NCBI GenBank assembly: GCA_013339895.1
Contig: JABACO010000006.1
Location: 9,930,438 to 9,994,437 of the forward strand
Source of the DNA: Ephydatia muelleri
Lineage: Eukaryota; Porifera; Demospongiae; Spongillida; Spongillidae
DNA: 64,000 nucleotides
Direction: 5' to 3'
In this document: one piece after another, positions 48,050 to 58,872 of the stretch
Layout of the letters: every line of letters starts with the position of its first letter
Position numbering within the stretch: the stretch's first letter is position 1
Program-made: the position numbers and the translations under genes
Notes under the pieces: generated by a model
What the model saw: the letters and a program-made list of their open reading frames with translations, nothing else
Told to the model about the DNA's origin: nothing
The model's database searches: none

Positions 48050-51000
48050 TCAATGAACTATCTCTCGCCCCATAATGGACCTAGCCACTGACCTAACCAG
48101 AGAGATGCTGAGGTGACCATAAATGTCTCTGACAACAGTAGACTTCGATCGACCCTGATGCAGGGCCAGCAAAGTGGCCAAGCGAGAAAAAACGCCTTGT
48201 GCCTCTCTTCCCCAATTGCCAAATGTTTCCACTGCAAGAGGAATGCATGACCATCCAAGTGCTTGGCACCTCGCATCATTAGCTGCATGCTTCCTTGTCT
48301 CAGCAGCCAAGGCTGCTGCTCCTTCATTGATACTGGCCTCATTCAGGGTGACCGGTGTAAGAGGAGAGGTAACAGTGACGTCAAAAGCAGCTGGCTTAGC
48401 CCTATCCCATCCATCAACCAGCACATCAGCAGGTCGTGTATAATTGTGAGTTCCCAAGAGCCCTCTACCAACTTCAATTCGTACAGATAGGTGGGCACGA
48501 CGGCAAAAGTCAGCAATGATGTTTCGCAGGCGGTTGTGTCTAATGACCACATCACCCCCATGTCTGCACGAAACCGCATGATGACCAAGTGGGTCCAAAG
48601 CAATGTCTGGACAGAAAGGGCAAGAGGATCTAGCAGTAAAGTTCATGCCAGCATATCACTGCTGTATGGAATTCAGAAGAGTCAAGATGCAATCCAAGGC
48701 CAACAGAAGGAACAACTGACAACCAAGAGCTAGCATGAGCAGCGGAAGAAGAAAGAAGACGTGCCTTGTTAGCAGGAGAAGAGGCCATCATAATTGAGTG
48801 AAAAAGATGACTGTCTAATTTCCTGGACAAGGCATGCTGGGAAGGAGGAGAGGATAAAGTAGCTTCTAAAGTGATGACATCACTAGTGGATACAAGAGTG
48901 TTGAACCTTGAAATAGCACTCACTAAATGCCTGTTGCTAGCCCTACCAATGCCTGAGCAAGATAAAGATGCGATGAAAGCAGCACAGCCATGGTGAGAAA
49001 GAGAACGAAAACCTAAGCCTCCAAAACTCAGGCTAAGTCGTGCTTGCTGCCAATGAATATCAGGAATGTCGACTGCCAAGCATGAGGAGAAACAAATCCT
49101 TACCTCTTCATCAAAGGACTGTAGGGAATCTGCGGAAATGCTTGGAGGAGTGGTTCTTGCTAAGTGAACAAGTTTGCAGAAACTGCCACATATCCTAAGG
49201 AGAGATGTTGCCACATGGAGATCCGCTGCAGCTACATCCACCAAAGCTGATAGTAACCCCTTAGCTTGGGAAATTTTCTCACAAATGAAACGGGTGCAAT
49301 GTAGGTAATCACCTATTGGAGTCCCAAGTATGTCAAGGTTAGGTAGGAGTGAACTTCTCACAGAAGGAGGGAAAGCAGTGTTGCCCATCCTACCAAACAA
49401 TTCACATTTAGTCAAATTGATATGGATACCCAGAACAGGGCCCAACTCCTCTAACAGATGCACCGCTCGAAGCACTGCAGGACGGCTACCTGCAAGAACC
49501 CCATCATCGAGCTACCAGGCCTGTAACAGTAAGCTAAAACATTCATCATCTGCATCAATTGTAGACACCAGCTTGTGGAGAGCTAAAGAAAACAACAGAG
49601 GGCCCAGGGGATCACCCTGCTGCACTCCACATTCTGAAGTGATTTTGCCAAGAGGGTGACATAACAGAAAATGGGACCCATAGCAGTATGAAACCCATGG
49701 GAGTAACTCAGGGTAGAAAGTGGCACATTCTTCAAGGACTGTCTGTCTTGAGACTAAATTAAATGCGTTTTTCATGTCCACCTTGAAACACACAAAATCC
49801 TCATCCATCCAGTGCTCCTCCAAACACTCTCTAACCTGATGTATGACCTTCTCTGCACCCGCCCTACAGGCCACTCCATACTGCAAAGGGTGAAAGAAAT
49901 CTGCAAACTTATCCTTCAGGATGGCACAAACACATTTTCCAGCCAGCCTCCTGAGTGTCTCTCCCACAGCAATTGGCCTTACACCCGAGGGCAACCCTCT
50001 TTGATTTTGTTCAGAGCAATAAGCCCAGCACCAGCAACAAATCTGGCGATAGAAGGTGGGGCTTTTCCTGTTAAAAGAATGTTCACTACCTGAAGAAGTA
50101 AGGGGCAAATAGGTGTGGGAAGTGGGATGCTAGCCGCGTCCAGCAAATGTTGCACACGCAGACCCGAGGGCCCTGCAGCTGCATCCTTGGGGAAGGAGTG
50201 CAGAATAGATAAGATGTTAAAATCCTGATCCAATGTAACTGGTACAGAGTGAGTCGCAGGGACTAAAGGGACTGGGCCACTGGGGTGTTTAGCTTTCAAA
50301 AGCTCCCATGTTGTTTCATTATTTGGGGCAATGCCATCCGATTGCAAGACACGACAAGCTTTCCCCATCATCCCTGATCTACCCAATGATACAGCTTGGT
50401 TAATTTTTTTTGGAATGCTGGTTACTTGAAGATCCACTTTTGCCTTCATTTTGACGAAGTACCCGTGATTTAGCTAAGTTCCAAAGAGATGTAAGGTCAT
50501 TTTCAATCCACATGTTGCAAAGTGTGTCAATTGAGAGGGGTCTGTCATGTGAAGTCCCCTCCGCCGTGATGAGGGGAGAACACACTTAGGAAGCATGAAT
50601 AATTTCAGCCATGCTTCTTCGGAGTTCTCCCGAATAATACTCCTCAGTGCAGATGATAGAGCTCGGGCAAAGGCAGGCCGAGACTTGGAGGGTATGAAAC
50701 GAAGAGTGGACTGATTAAGGAGGAAAACATCTTCAAAGCTAGGCAAGCTCGAGACTGAGGAATTATCTGCACCTACACCTTCGATGGAAGAGGGAGGCAC
50801 TCTGATTGCATAGCTTCCTGCTCCTGCGCCAGAAGTCTCACCACCACCCCCAGTACACTTTCTGGAGTGAGAGGAAAATCGCGAATTAGAAATGATATGG
50901 CGACAGTGGCTACATATGAAGGAATTCTGCTCCACTAGCCAGGTTCTGGGAACTTCACCGGGATAAACTCCCTGGGCGTGGAGTAGCATATGAGATCGCC

Positions 51001-51877
51001 ACATAGTTGGGGCAATGTATTCAGGACAGTCTTCGACAATACAACGCTGTCGGTGTCGCCTGTTAGAGGCTTGAATCTGTTGAGAGCAAGCATGGAAAGA
51101 GGGACCAGCCGTGGGAGAAGCACATCGCTGAGAATCGTGTGAATCAGCAGGTGCAGCGGGTGAGACGGGTGATAAAGAAGGTGATGATGAGGCGGGCAGC
51201 TGCTGTGAGAGGGCTGGGGGCAAAGGGAGGTCAGTCAGCTGCTGTGAAAATGGCTCTGGACGATCGGGCGATGATGAAAAAGGTTGCGGAATAGCGTTAG
51301 AAGGTAGCGTCCGCACTTGTGGTGCCGTGATCAATGCGTGAGGCGTCTGCGGTTGCGGAGACGGAGTTGGTTCAGGCCAATATGAATATGACGGTTGCGG
51401 TATAGGGCTCGAGGACTCGGAAAGAAAATGAGAGGGATGAGACGATGAAGTAGAGGCCTGGTGTGAGGTAGAGGGGAGGGGAGATGAGTGGTCTGAAGAC
51501 AAAACCGGAGCCAACGGCCCTGAAGGCACTTGCAGCTGCCGTAAAATTGGCTGTGACGATGACAGCTGCCTTGGGCCAGGAGAGCAAGCGGTGGATCCTG
51601 GAAGCGGTTGCGATGATACCATCGTCAGCGTCGAGGTGCTGTCATGAAAGAGCGTCGGTCTATTAGAACACTTACCATGTTTTGCAGGAAGGCAACACGT
51701 GCAGGCTCGTCCAGCCTTCGCACACGCGCAAAACTTGCAACGAGCGTTGATACCATTGCAGCGGCAGCAGGGAGGCGCCCGCTTCGGTCTTTTTGGGCTG
51801 GAGTCCTGGGACTGGTTGCGGTTAGGCATGGGTAGGCCTAAACGAAACCACCATGTACCAACGCCATTATTATTCAA
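48050..51877 (-). mobile_element. RLE-type non-LTR retrotransposon, inactivated
   Basis: Read on the minus strand. From 51877: a Cys-rich N-terminus (RCNGINARCKFCACAKAGRA), Ser/Pro-rich linker, and C2H2-like fingers (CSHCRHIISNSRFSSHSRKC). At 49512-50108: RT motifs SGVRPIAVGETLRRLAGKCV, VDMKNAFNLVSR and GVQQGDPLGPLLFSLALHK. At 48630-49475: the thumb region LSVVPSVGLGLHLDSSEFHT. At 48050-48646: a CPFC...HHAVSCRHGG...RHNRL knuckle and a nuclease-like segment (PADVLVDGWDRAKPAAFDVT). This order is that of R2/NeSL/HERO/CRE-type elements. Frames shift near 50560, 50420, 50030 and 48640, and a TAG stop replaces the residue before the catalytic LDD at about 49,512, so it cannot be translated whole. 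It is nested within the hAT element. Confidence 0.85.
50474..51877 (-). CDS. N-terminal ORF of the retrotransposon (Cys-rich and C2H2-like fingers)
   Basis: A 467-codon open frame from MNNNGVGTWWFRLGLPMPNR. Basic KRPKRAPPCCRC leads into C-x-x-C pairs (KFCACAKAGRACTCCLPAKH). A long Ser/Pro/Gln region follows, then QRCIVEDCPEYIAPTMWRSH and SHCRHIISNSRFSSHSRKCT, two zinc-finger-like units that in this class help target DNA. The frame ends early compared with the element, by a frameshift near 50560. It is the most intact part. Confidence 0.7.
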   Translation of the reverse strand: MNNNGVGTWWFRLGLPMPNRNQSQDSSPKRPKRAPPCCRCNGINARCKFCACAKAGRACTCCLPAKHGKCSNRPTLFHDSTSTLTMVSSQPLPGSTACSPGPRQLSSSQPILRQLQVPSGPLAPVLSSDHSSPLPSTSHQASTSSSHPSHFLSESSSPIPQPSYSYWPEPTPSPQPQTPHALITAPQVRTLPSNAIPQPFSSSPDRPEPFSQQLTDLPLPPALSQQLPASSSPSLSPVSPAAPADSHDSQRCASPTAGPSFHACSQQIQASNRRHRQRCIVEDCPEYIAPTMWRSHMLLHAQGVYPGEVPRTWLVEQNSFICSHCRHIISNSRFSSHSRKCTGGGGETSGAGAGSYAIRVPPSSIEGVGADNSSVSSLPSFEDVFLLNQSTLRFIPSKSRPAFARALSSALRSIIRENSEEAWLKLFMLPKCVLPSSRRRGLHMTDPSQLTHFATCGLKMTLHLFGT

Positions 51878-52369
51878 ATTGTTATTATTTTAATAGTATA
51901 ACAATTCACTATATATAGCGTCTCACAGTCTCACACAATGACACATATTAAAAGCATAATGCATGAGTCTTAATGGCGCGATGTTTATTTTTGCTTTTTT
52001 CCAGCCGTTTCATGTCTACCAGCTGCTTGAAAAGTGGGCGGTGATGTGGTGCGCGTCGTTTGAAACATTTTGAAATTTATTTACCACAGCCCTACTGCAC
52101 AATACAAGATTGATGTGGTTTGACACGTATATATATGAGACTAAGTTCAGTCTGATTAAACACCTTTTTGTCAACCAATACAATGCAATATATTGTTATT
52201 GCTAACTACTACAATACAATATATTGGTATTGTTAACTACTACAATACAATACATTGGTATTGTTAACTACTACAATACAATATATTGTAGACAATATAT
52301 TGCAATATATTGTATGAACAATATATTTTTGCGTAGGGCTGACACAGACATGCAGAGTAAGTTCCATCC

Positions 52370-52590
52370 AGCTGTAGAAGAGGAGGGGCCAGTGATATGA
52401 GCTGGATCTTATCAAGTCAGGTTGACTACTCTGGGTGAGGGGTCCAGAATACACAGCCTCACCAGTACCATGCTTCCCTGGTGATAAAGAAGTATCTAAC
52501 TTACTCAATGTTTGTGTGTGTAATGATGACATAGCCACAGTCCTCAGGTGGGAGGGGCCAATGACATGAGCAAGGATATTACCAAGTCTT
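52370..52590 (-). repeat. ~165-bp repeat, right arm copy
   Basis: Counterpart of 26520-26740 (CCTCACCAGTACCATGCTTC; GATGACATAGCCACAGTCCT). Confidence 0.85.
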
Positions 52591-52949
52591 AATTCATTAA
52601 CTAAATGCAAATCATGCTGATGTGTAATCTGCGATCCAGCTTGAACTCCAGAAGGCCATTGTAATCCCATATTGATGAAGAGGGGGGGGGGGGGGGGGGG
52701 GGTACGTGCACTTCGATTCTTCTCCAGCCCAATCAAAGTCCACAACTCTCACACAATAATCATCATCGTCATCAGTAGTGATAATAAAATTATGAGGCAG
52801 CAAGTCACCATGAACTATTGTGTTTCGCTTCAAGATGGTCAAAATGTTGTTTAAACCTGTGATTACTTTTGCTTTGTCCTTAACCATATTAGTATCCAAC
52901 AATTCTTCTAGATTACGCCCAGCAATATATTCCATATAAGTTAGATACT
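52570..52949 (-). pseudogene. Crinkler-like kinase C-lobe fragment, right copy
   Basis: Same protein segment as 26121-26520 (MEYIAGRNLEELLD, HGDLLPHNFI, VVDFDWAGEES). The homopolymer here is 21 long, giving a different frame after it. Otherwise nearly identical to the left copy. Confidence 0.7.
52682..52702 (+). repeat. Poly-G run of 21 (poly-C on coding strand)
   Basis: Counterpart of the 49-C run at 26366-26414, within the kinase fragment. Confidence 0.95.
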
Positions 52950-52957
52950 GCTTAATC

Positions 52958-53235
52958 ACCAGTTAGATACTGCTTAATCACCAGGGAAGCATGGTACTGG
53001 TGAGGCTGTGCATTCTGGACCTCACTCAGAGGCTACCTGACTTGGTAATATCCAGCTCATTTCACTGGCCCCTCCCACCTGAGGACCATGGCTATGTCAT
53101 CATTGCACCCACATACATTGAGTAAGTTAGATACTGCTTAATCACCAGGGAAGCATGGTACTGGTGAGGCTGTGCTTTCTGGACCTCACCCAGAGTCTAC
53201 CTCACTTGGTAAGATCCAGCTCATATCAGTCCTGT
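52958..53235 (+). repeat. ~165-bp repeats bordering the kinase fragment
   Basis: Two copies, counterpart of 25844-26130 in reverse. Confidence 0.85.
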
Positions 53236-53473
53236 CGCTATTGATTAGTTCTATTTGTTAGTTTGTACTTAATCAACTAAGAGAATACAGCTGTGTAAAG
53301 TTATTGAAAATTTCCCACGCGATTAGCGCCATATACTGTCCCCATACATTAAATTGGACGCTGTTTGCCAAAATCATTGGCACGAAACGACCAGGAAATT
53401 GTGCATTAACTTCGCACAGATATATATATTTTTTAAATATATTAAAAATGAACAAACATCAATAGCGACAGGA
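53230..53473. mobile_element. MITE with TCCTGTCGCTATTGAT ends, right copy
   Basis: Reverse complement of 25595-25838, 16-bp inverted ends intact. Confidence 0.8.
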
Positions 53474-53592
53474 CCCCTCTACGTACACACCGAATTTGAA
53501 GCGATTTGAACGCTCCTACCTAAAGATGTAGATGTTTTTAATCTGATGGGTTATCTGACCTCGTATGGACCTCCAGAACCTGAAGTAAGAGC

Positions 53593-53880
53593 TTGGAGAT
53601 GGCTGTGTATGTGTGTGTGTATGTGTGTGTGTGTGATGCATTTGTTGTGCTTTTAAACACACTTGTGTGGCTGTGTGTGTGTGTATGTGAGTGTGTGTAT
53701 ATGTATGTGTGTGTATGTGTGTGGGTAGTGTGTGAAGCATTTGTTGTATTTAAACAGGTGTATAAATATTTTTATGTGTACACACTTGTGTGGCTGTATG
53801 TGTTTATAATTATTTACACTTTTGTGCGTGTGAGTTTATGTGTATAAGCTGTGTATGTGTTTGAGCGTGCGTCTGAGTGT
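53593..53880 (+). repeat. GT-rich microsatellite
   Basis: Counterpart of 25194-25470, with about 15 bp missing near 53808. Confidence 0.8.
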
Positions 53881-53944
53881 GTGCAAGTTCACAGATGTGT
53901 ATATGAAGGTCCCCAGGCTTATCTTCTCTCTGTCTCCTCCCCAG

Positions 53945-54392
53945 GCTCAAGGAGGTACTGAAATGTACTGAAGAGGTGGCACGTCAGATGACCCTCATTG
54001 ACCACGGTGTGTACCACATGATGTCATGTGATCCCCATGATGACCACTCACCCCTCTCTTTAGCACAACTATGCAAGATCTCTGCACTGGAGCTACTTCA
54101 GAAGGTCAATATGGTCCCCAGGCCACAGTCCCAGAGGAATTCAAAGATGTCCAGCCAGAGCCTTCAGTCCAGCTTATCCCTCTCGTCTCTGGAGCAATCC
54201 GAGACCGCCATTGAGAAGTTGGGCTTCAGGGGTTTAATCAGGTGAGGGTCAGGTGATCTTCCCTTCAAAGTCATGTGACTTGTTATTGTTGGTCTCCACA
54301 GGTGGGGAACTGGGTGGCCCACTGTATTCTACAACATAGGGGGAGCTGGACGAGAAAGTGACAGCTGTACACCAGTTCATTCTGATTGCTAA
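53945..54392 (+). pseudogene. RasGEF exons, right copy (frameshifted)
   Basis: Counterpart of 24667-25115: VARQMTLIDHGVYHMMSC and the Ser/Gln-rich insert are intact with one substitution (KLGF for KLAF). The next exon (after CCACAG at 54301) has two extra G (CAACATAGGGGGAGCTGG compared with CAACATAGGGAGCTGG), shifting the frame within the NWVAHC...ILIAK segment. Not followed by further RasGEF exons. Confidence 0.65.
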
Positions 54393-54394
54393 GG

Positions 54395-54605
54395 TAGGAG
54401 TGGGGAGGAGGTGTGGATGTAGTTGTGGTAGTGGAGGAAGGGATGGAGGGGGAGGGAGGGAAGGAGGAAGAAGGGAGTGAGAAGGGGAAGGAGGTAGAGA
54501 GGGGAGAGGGAAAGAGGAGGGAGAGAAAGGTGGGGAGGAAAGGTGGAGGAATAGGGGAGAGAAGGAATGGAGGGAGGGGAAGGGAGGAAGTAGAGGGAAC
54601 AGAAG
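54395..54605 (+). repeat. Polypurine (GGAGG/GAAAG) tract
   Basis: Counterpart of 24434-24650. Confidence 0.85.
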
Positions 54606-54704
54606 AAAGAATGCTTGTAATACATGCTGCATTGCAAGATGTGGGGGAAGGAGGTCTCCATTTGCATGACTGCATGTCGTCCTCATTGAGCTTCACGTCT
54701 GCTG

Positions 54705-57055
54705 TGATGTTCACACCACAGCGGTCTGTTGTGATGCTCACACCACAGTGGTCTGCTGTGAAGTTCTCTACACAGTGGACTGCTGTGATATTGGCTCCAC
54801 AGCTGTCTTCTGTGATTTTCACTCCAGTGGTCTGCTGTGATGTTCACTCCACAATGGTCTGCTGTGATGTTCACACCACAGTGGTCTGCTGTGATGTTCA
54901 CACCACAGCGGTCTGCTGTGATGCTCACTCCACAGTGATCTGCTGTGATGTTCACACCACAGCGGTCTGCTGTGATGTTCACACCACAGTGGTCTGCTGT
55001 GATGTTCACACCACAGTGGTCTGCTGTGAAGTTCTCTACACAGTGGACTGCTGTGATATTGGCTCCACAGCTGTCTTCTGTGATTTTCACTCCAGTGGTC
55101 TGCTGTGATGTTCACTCCACAATGGTCTGCTGTGATGTTCACACCACAGTGGTCTGCTGTGATGTTCACACCACAGTGGCCTGCTGTGATGTTCACACCA
55201 CAGTGGTCTGCTGTGATGTTCACTACACAGTGGTCTGCTGTGATATTGGCTCCACACCTGTCATCTGTGATGTTCACTCCAGTGGTCTGCTGTGATGTTC
55301 ACACCACAGTGGTCTGCTGTGATGTTCACACCACAATGGTCTGCTGTGATGTTCACTCCACAATGGTCTGCTGTGATGTTCACACCACAGTGGTCTGCTG
55401 TGATGTTCACACCACAGTGGCCTGCTGTGATGTTCACACCACAGTGGTCTGCTGTGATGTTCACTACACAGTGGTCTGCTGTGATATTGGCTCCACACCT
55501 GTCATCTGTGATGTTCACTCCAGTGGTCTGCTGTGATGTTCACACCACAGTGGTCTGCTGTGATGTTCACACCACAATGGTCTGCTGTGATGTTCACACC
55601 ACAGTGGTCTGTTGTGATGCTCACACCACAGTGGTCTGCTGTGATGTTCACACCACAGTGGACTGCTGTGATGTTCGCACCACAGCGGTCTGCTGTGATG
55701 TTCGCACCACAGCGGTCTGCTGTGATGTTCGCACCACAGCGGTCTGCTGTGATGTTCACACCACAGTGGTCTGCTGTGATGTTCACACCACAGTGGTCTG
55801 CTGTGATGTTCGCACCACAGCGGTCTGCTGTGATGTTCGCACCACAGCGGTCTGCTGTGATGTTCGCACCACAGCGGTCTGCTGTGATGTTCACACCACA
55901 GTGGTCTGCTGTGATGTTCGCACCACAGCGGTCTGCTGTGATGTTCGCACCACAGTGGTCTGCTGTGATGTTCGCTGCACAGTGGTCTGCTGTGATGCTC
56001 ACACCACAGTGGTCTGCTGTGATGTTCGCTGCACAGTGGTCTGTTGTGATGCTCACACCACAGTGGTCTGCTGTGATGTTCAGACCACAGTGGACTGCTG
56101 TGATGTTCGCACCACAGCGGTCTGCTGTGATGTTCGCACCACAGCGGTCTGCTGTGATGTTCGCACCACAGCGGTCTGCTGTGATGTTCGCTGCACAGTG
56201 GTCTGCTGTGATGTTCACACCACAGTGGTCTGCTGTGATGTTCACACCACAGTGGTCTGCTGTGATGTTCGCTGCACAGTGGTCTGCTGTGATGTTCACA
56301 CCACAGTGGACTGCTGTGATGTTCGCACCACAGCGGTCTGCTGTGATGTTCGCACCACAGCGGTCTGCTGTGATGTTCGCACCACAGCGGTCTGCTGTGA
56401 TGTTCACACCACAGTGGTCTGCTGTGATGTTCGCACCACAGCGGTCTGCTGTGATGTTCGCACCACAGTGGTGAACATCACAGCAGTCCACTGTGGTGTG
56501 AACATCACAGCAGACCACTGTGGTGCGAACATCACAGCAGACCGCTGTGGTGTGAACATCACAGCAGACCACTGTGGTGTGAACATCACAGCAGACCACT
56601 GTGCAGCGAACATCACAGCAGACCACTGTGGTGCGAACATCACAGCAGACCGCTGTGGTGCGAACATCACAGCAGACCACTGTGGTGTGAACATCACAGC
56701 AGACCGCTGTGGTGCGAACATCACAGCAGACCGCTGTGGTGCGAACATCACAGCAGTCCACTGTGGTCTGAACATCACAGCAGACCAAGTGCTGTGGTGT
56801 GAGCATCACAACAGACCACTGTGCAGCGAACATCACAGCAGACCACTGTGGTGCGAACATCACAGCAGACCACTCACCACAGCGATCTGCTGTGATGTTC
56901 GCACCACAGTGGTCTGCTGTGATGTTCGCTGCACAGTGGTCTGCTGTGATGTTCACACCACAGTGGTCTGCTGTGATGTTCACACCACAGTGGTCTGCTG
57001 TGATGTTCACACCACAGTGGTCTGCTGTGATGTTCACTTCACAGCTGTCTGGTGT
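54705..57055 (-). repeat. 27-bp satellite array, right copy (~85 units) with internal inversion
   Basis: Plus-strand unit GTGGTCTGCTGTGATGTTCA plus CACCACA. Variants alternate (GCACCACAGCG, GCTGCACAGTG) and form higher-order blocks, for example the ~310-bp block near 54,840-55,090 and the ~234-bp block repeated at 55,110-55,280 and 55,290-55,520. Between about 56471 and 56875 the orientation is reversed, with junctions CACAGTGGTGAACATCACAG and GACCACTCACCACAGCGATC. Open frames on both strands over most of its length follow from the 27-bp unit. Confidence 0.93.
56471..56875 (+). repeat. Inverted segment inside the right satellite
   Basis: About 15 units in the orientation of the left array (GAACATCACAGCAGACCACT), flanked on both sides by units in the opposite orientation. 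Makes a ~400-bp inverted region with potential for very long hairpins. Confidence 0.92.
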
Positions 57056-57183
57056 GAAGTTCACTCTCTCCATAGGTGCCTCTTCCATGATGTTCACTTC
57101 ACAGGTGCCTGCTGTGATGCTAGGGTCGAGTTGTCTGTGCTGAGATGTTCATTCCACAGCCATCTGCTTTGATGTTCACTCAA

Positions 57184-57929
57184 TAGTGAATGTTTGCTCT
57201 ACAGCCATGCTCTGTGATGTGCACTCCACAGCCTTAATTACAGGAGCCAGCTGTCATGCTATGGTCCAGTTGTCTGTGCTGTGATATTCACTCCACATCT
57301 CAGTGCTGTTATGTTGCTGTGTGCTGTGTCACTGCACAAGTGCCTGGTGTCGTCTGATGTAGTGCCCACTGCCTTAGGGCCCTCTCCACATGTGCCTGTT
57401 GTAGGTACTTAACTGTCTGCTTTCTACATGTAGCTGTTGGCTATAGGCTGTCTTGCCTTAGGGTCCACTGTCTACTGTAGTGTCCATTCCATTTGTCTGC
57501 CGTAGTTACATGGCTGCCTGCTCTATCTGCCATAGGGTCCAGTTGTCTGTTAGCTGTGTGTGTTGCTTCACAGCTATCTGCAATAGTCGGGCGGGCCGGG
57601 CCCGCCCGACTAGGGTACCGTAGGTACTAGTAGGGTCCATTCCATAGCTGTCTGGGCGTGTGATCGATGTTCACTGACAGTCCAAATTAGGCCCTCTCCT
57701 CGCGGGCAGGTTAGCTTACGAAAGCCAACTTCTAGACTACAGCTCCCAATCTCCACCGCCCATTCTCGCGGCATTGATCTAGTCTGGGGACTGCAATTAC
57801 CGCATCAAATCACGTGACTTTATTTCCTCCAACGGAGTGGGTGGGGTATGTCCCAGCCCACAGGATGTAGTTGAATATTCATGTGCTCCGGAGAATGGAA
57901 ACCGTTTCGTCTTCATATAAAGGCGCGAT
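57184..57929. other. Satellite-edge derivatives and small palindrome, no gene
   Basis: To about 57380 the sequence still shows decayed satellite-like phrases (CTCTGTGATGTGCACTCCAC). AGTCGGGCGGGCCGGGCCCG with its reverse complement at 57587-57614 is a GC-rich perfect palindrome. Confidence 0.55.
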
Positions 57930-58306
57930 TCGAGCGGGAAACCTGCGCTTACTTTGCAAAGCTGTATCTCCGTAACGGAAAATATAAAAATTAACGAACA
58001 GTACAAATCGATAGGTATAGGACCTCTCAACCTACAAACCGAATTTGAAGCGAATTGATTAAACCTACAGAAAGTTATGGTGGGTTTGAACCCGGTGGGG
58101 TATCGAACGTTGCAATACTGGCACGGAGCAAGTGCAAGACCTCATAAAGTATTTTACCATATAGAGAAATGGTGTGGTATGAAGTGTTGAAAATAGGACG
58201 TTGATAGCGTTAACCGTTCGGAAGATATAGCGATTCAAACGAGAAGCATTTGTATAACATTTTATGTATATATACGAAGCGCAATTTTCTCGGAAACTGT
58301 CCCATT
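57930..58306 (+). mobile_element. Foldback-family arm A
   Basis: Matches the reverse complement of 61125-61475: TTTGCAAAGCTGTATCTCCG, GGTATCGAACGTTGCAATAC, TGAAAATAGGACGTTGATAG, and TCTCGGAAACTGTCCCA at the end. The same sequence family forms the arms of 60052-60839. Confidence 0.8.
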
Positions 58307-58501
58307 TATTTAATATTGAATTGTACACAGATAAGAAGAATTTATCCATTTCAGTAACAAAAAAGAATAGTGCAGACATTAATTGTTCCTTTGTAATACA
58401 TTCAGTAAAGTGTTGTTGGGCTCGATTGTGTTTTCCTCATATTTACCTGGTCCTCGGCCCTGTTGCTACTGCCTACGCTAAGGCCCAAGGCTGTGGCCGT
58501 C

Positions 58502-58809
58502 TCATGCAGTGGCAATGTTGCCGACAGCCTTACTTATCTTGGCTGACGACTTCCTACGGTCATACGTCTGCATTTGTTCCCTTCGAGAGTGGCGCATGGA
58601 TCTGGCTAATTCGTCCATTTGTTCTTCATTTCTGCCCCATTCTGCAGATTCCATGACGTGGGTAACGAACGACGATCGCAGTGCGTTGCAGCCTATCTCT
58701 GCGTCAGTGTGTACCTTAAATACTGCCTGCAGGAACCTGTTCCATTCAGCAGAGTTACGGAATGGTGCTCCGCCCTCTCTCTGTATAGGAGAACAAACTA
58801 CATATCCCT

Positions 58810-58872
<63 letters not shown>

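Larger units (their letters stand above)
47606..52341. mobile_element. hAT-type DNA transposon (4,736 bp), TSD acacagac
   Basis: Flanked by the direct repeat ACACAGAC at 47598-47605 and 52342-52349. Ends are CAGCGCTAGGCACAA and, inverted, CAGCCCTACGCAAAA (13 of 15 identical). An 8-bp duplication and a CAG start are hAT hallmarks. Subterminal arrays of CAATATATTG occupy both ends (47640-47850, 52180-52330). The left arm of the big duplication has one ACACAGAC and no insert, so the empty site is preserved. No transposase is visible, so it is non-autonomous. Most of the interior is a nested retrotransposon. Confidence 0.9.
47240..57183 (-). repeat. Right arm of large inverted duplication
   Basis: Reverse complement of 23557-27113 with additions: the hAT insertion 47606-52341 and an expanded satellite. 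After removal of the insertion the centre of symmetry with the left arm is near 37.2 kb, the same as for the kinase-gene pair 30918-31207 / 43226-43521. Confidence 0.9.

Noticed and set aside
47606-52341. LTR retrotransposon
   Set aside because: No long terminal direct repeats; ends are inverted and the target duplication is 8 bp, so hAT fits better.
54705-57055. CRISPR-like array
   Set aside because: Units are contiguous tandem repeats with no unique spacers, and the genome is eukaryotic.
55292-57172. 626-codon plus-strand and 531-codon minus-strand ORFs across the satellite
   Set aside because: They follow from a 27-bp unit without stops; no start context, splice signal or non-repeat domain supports them, and both strands are equally open.
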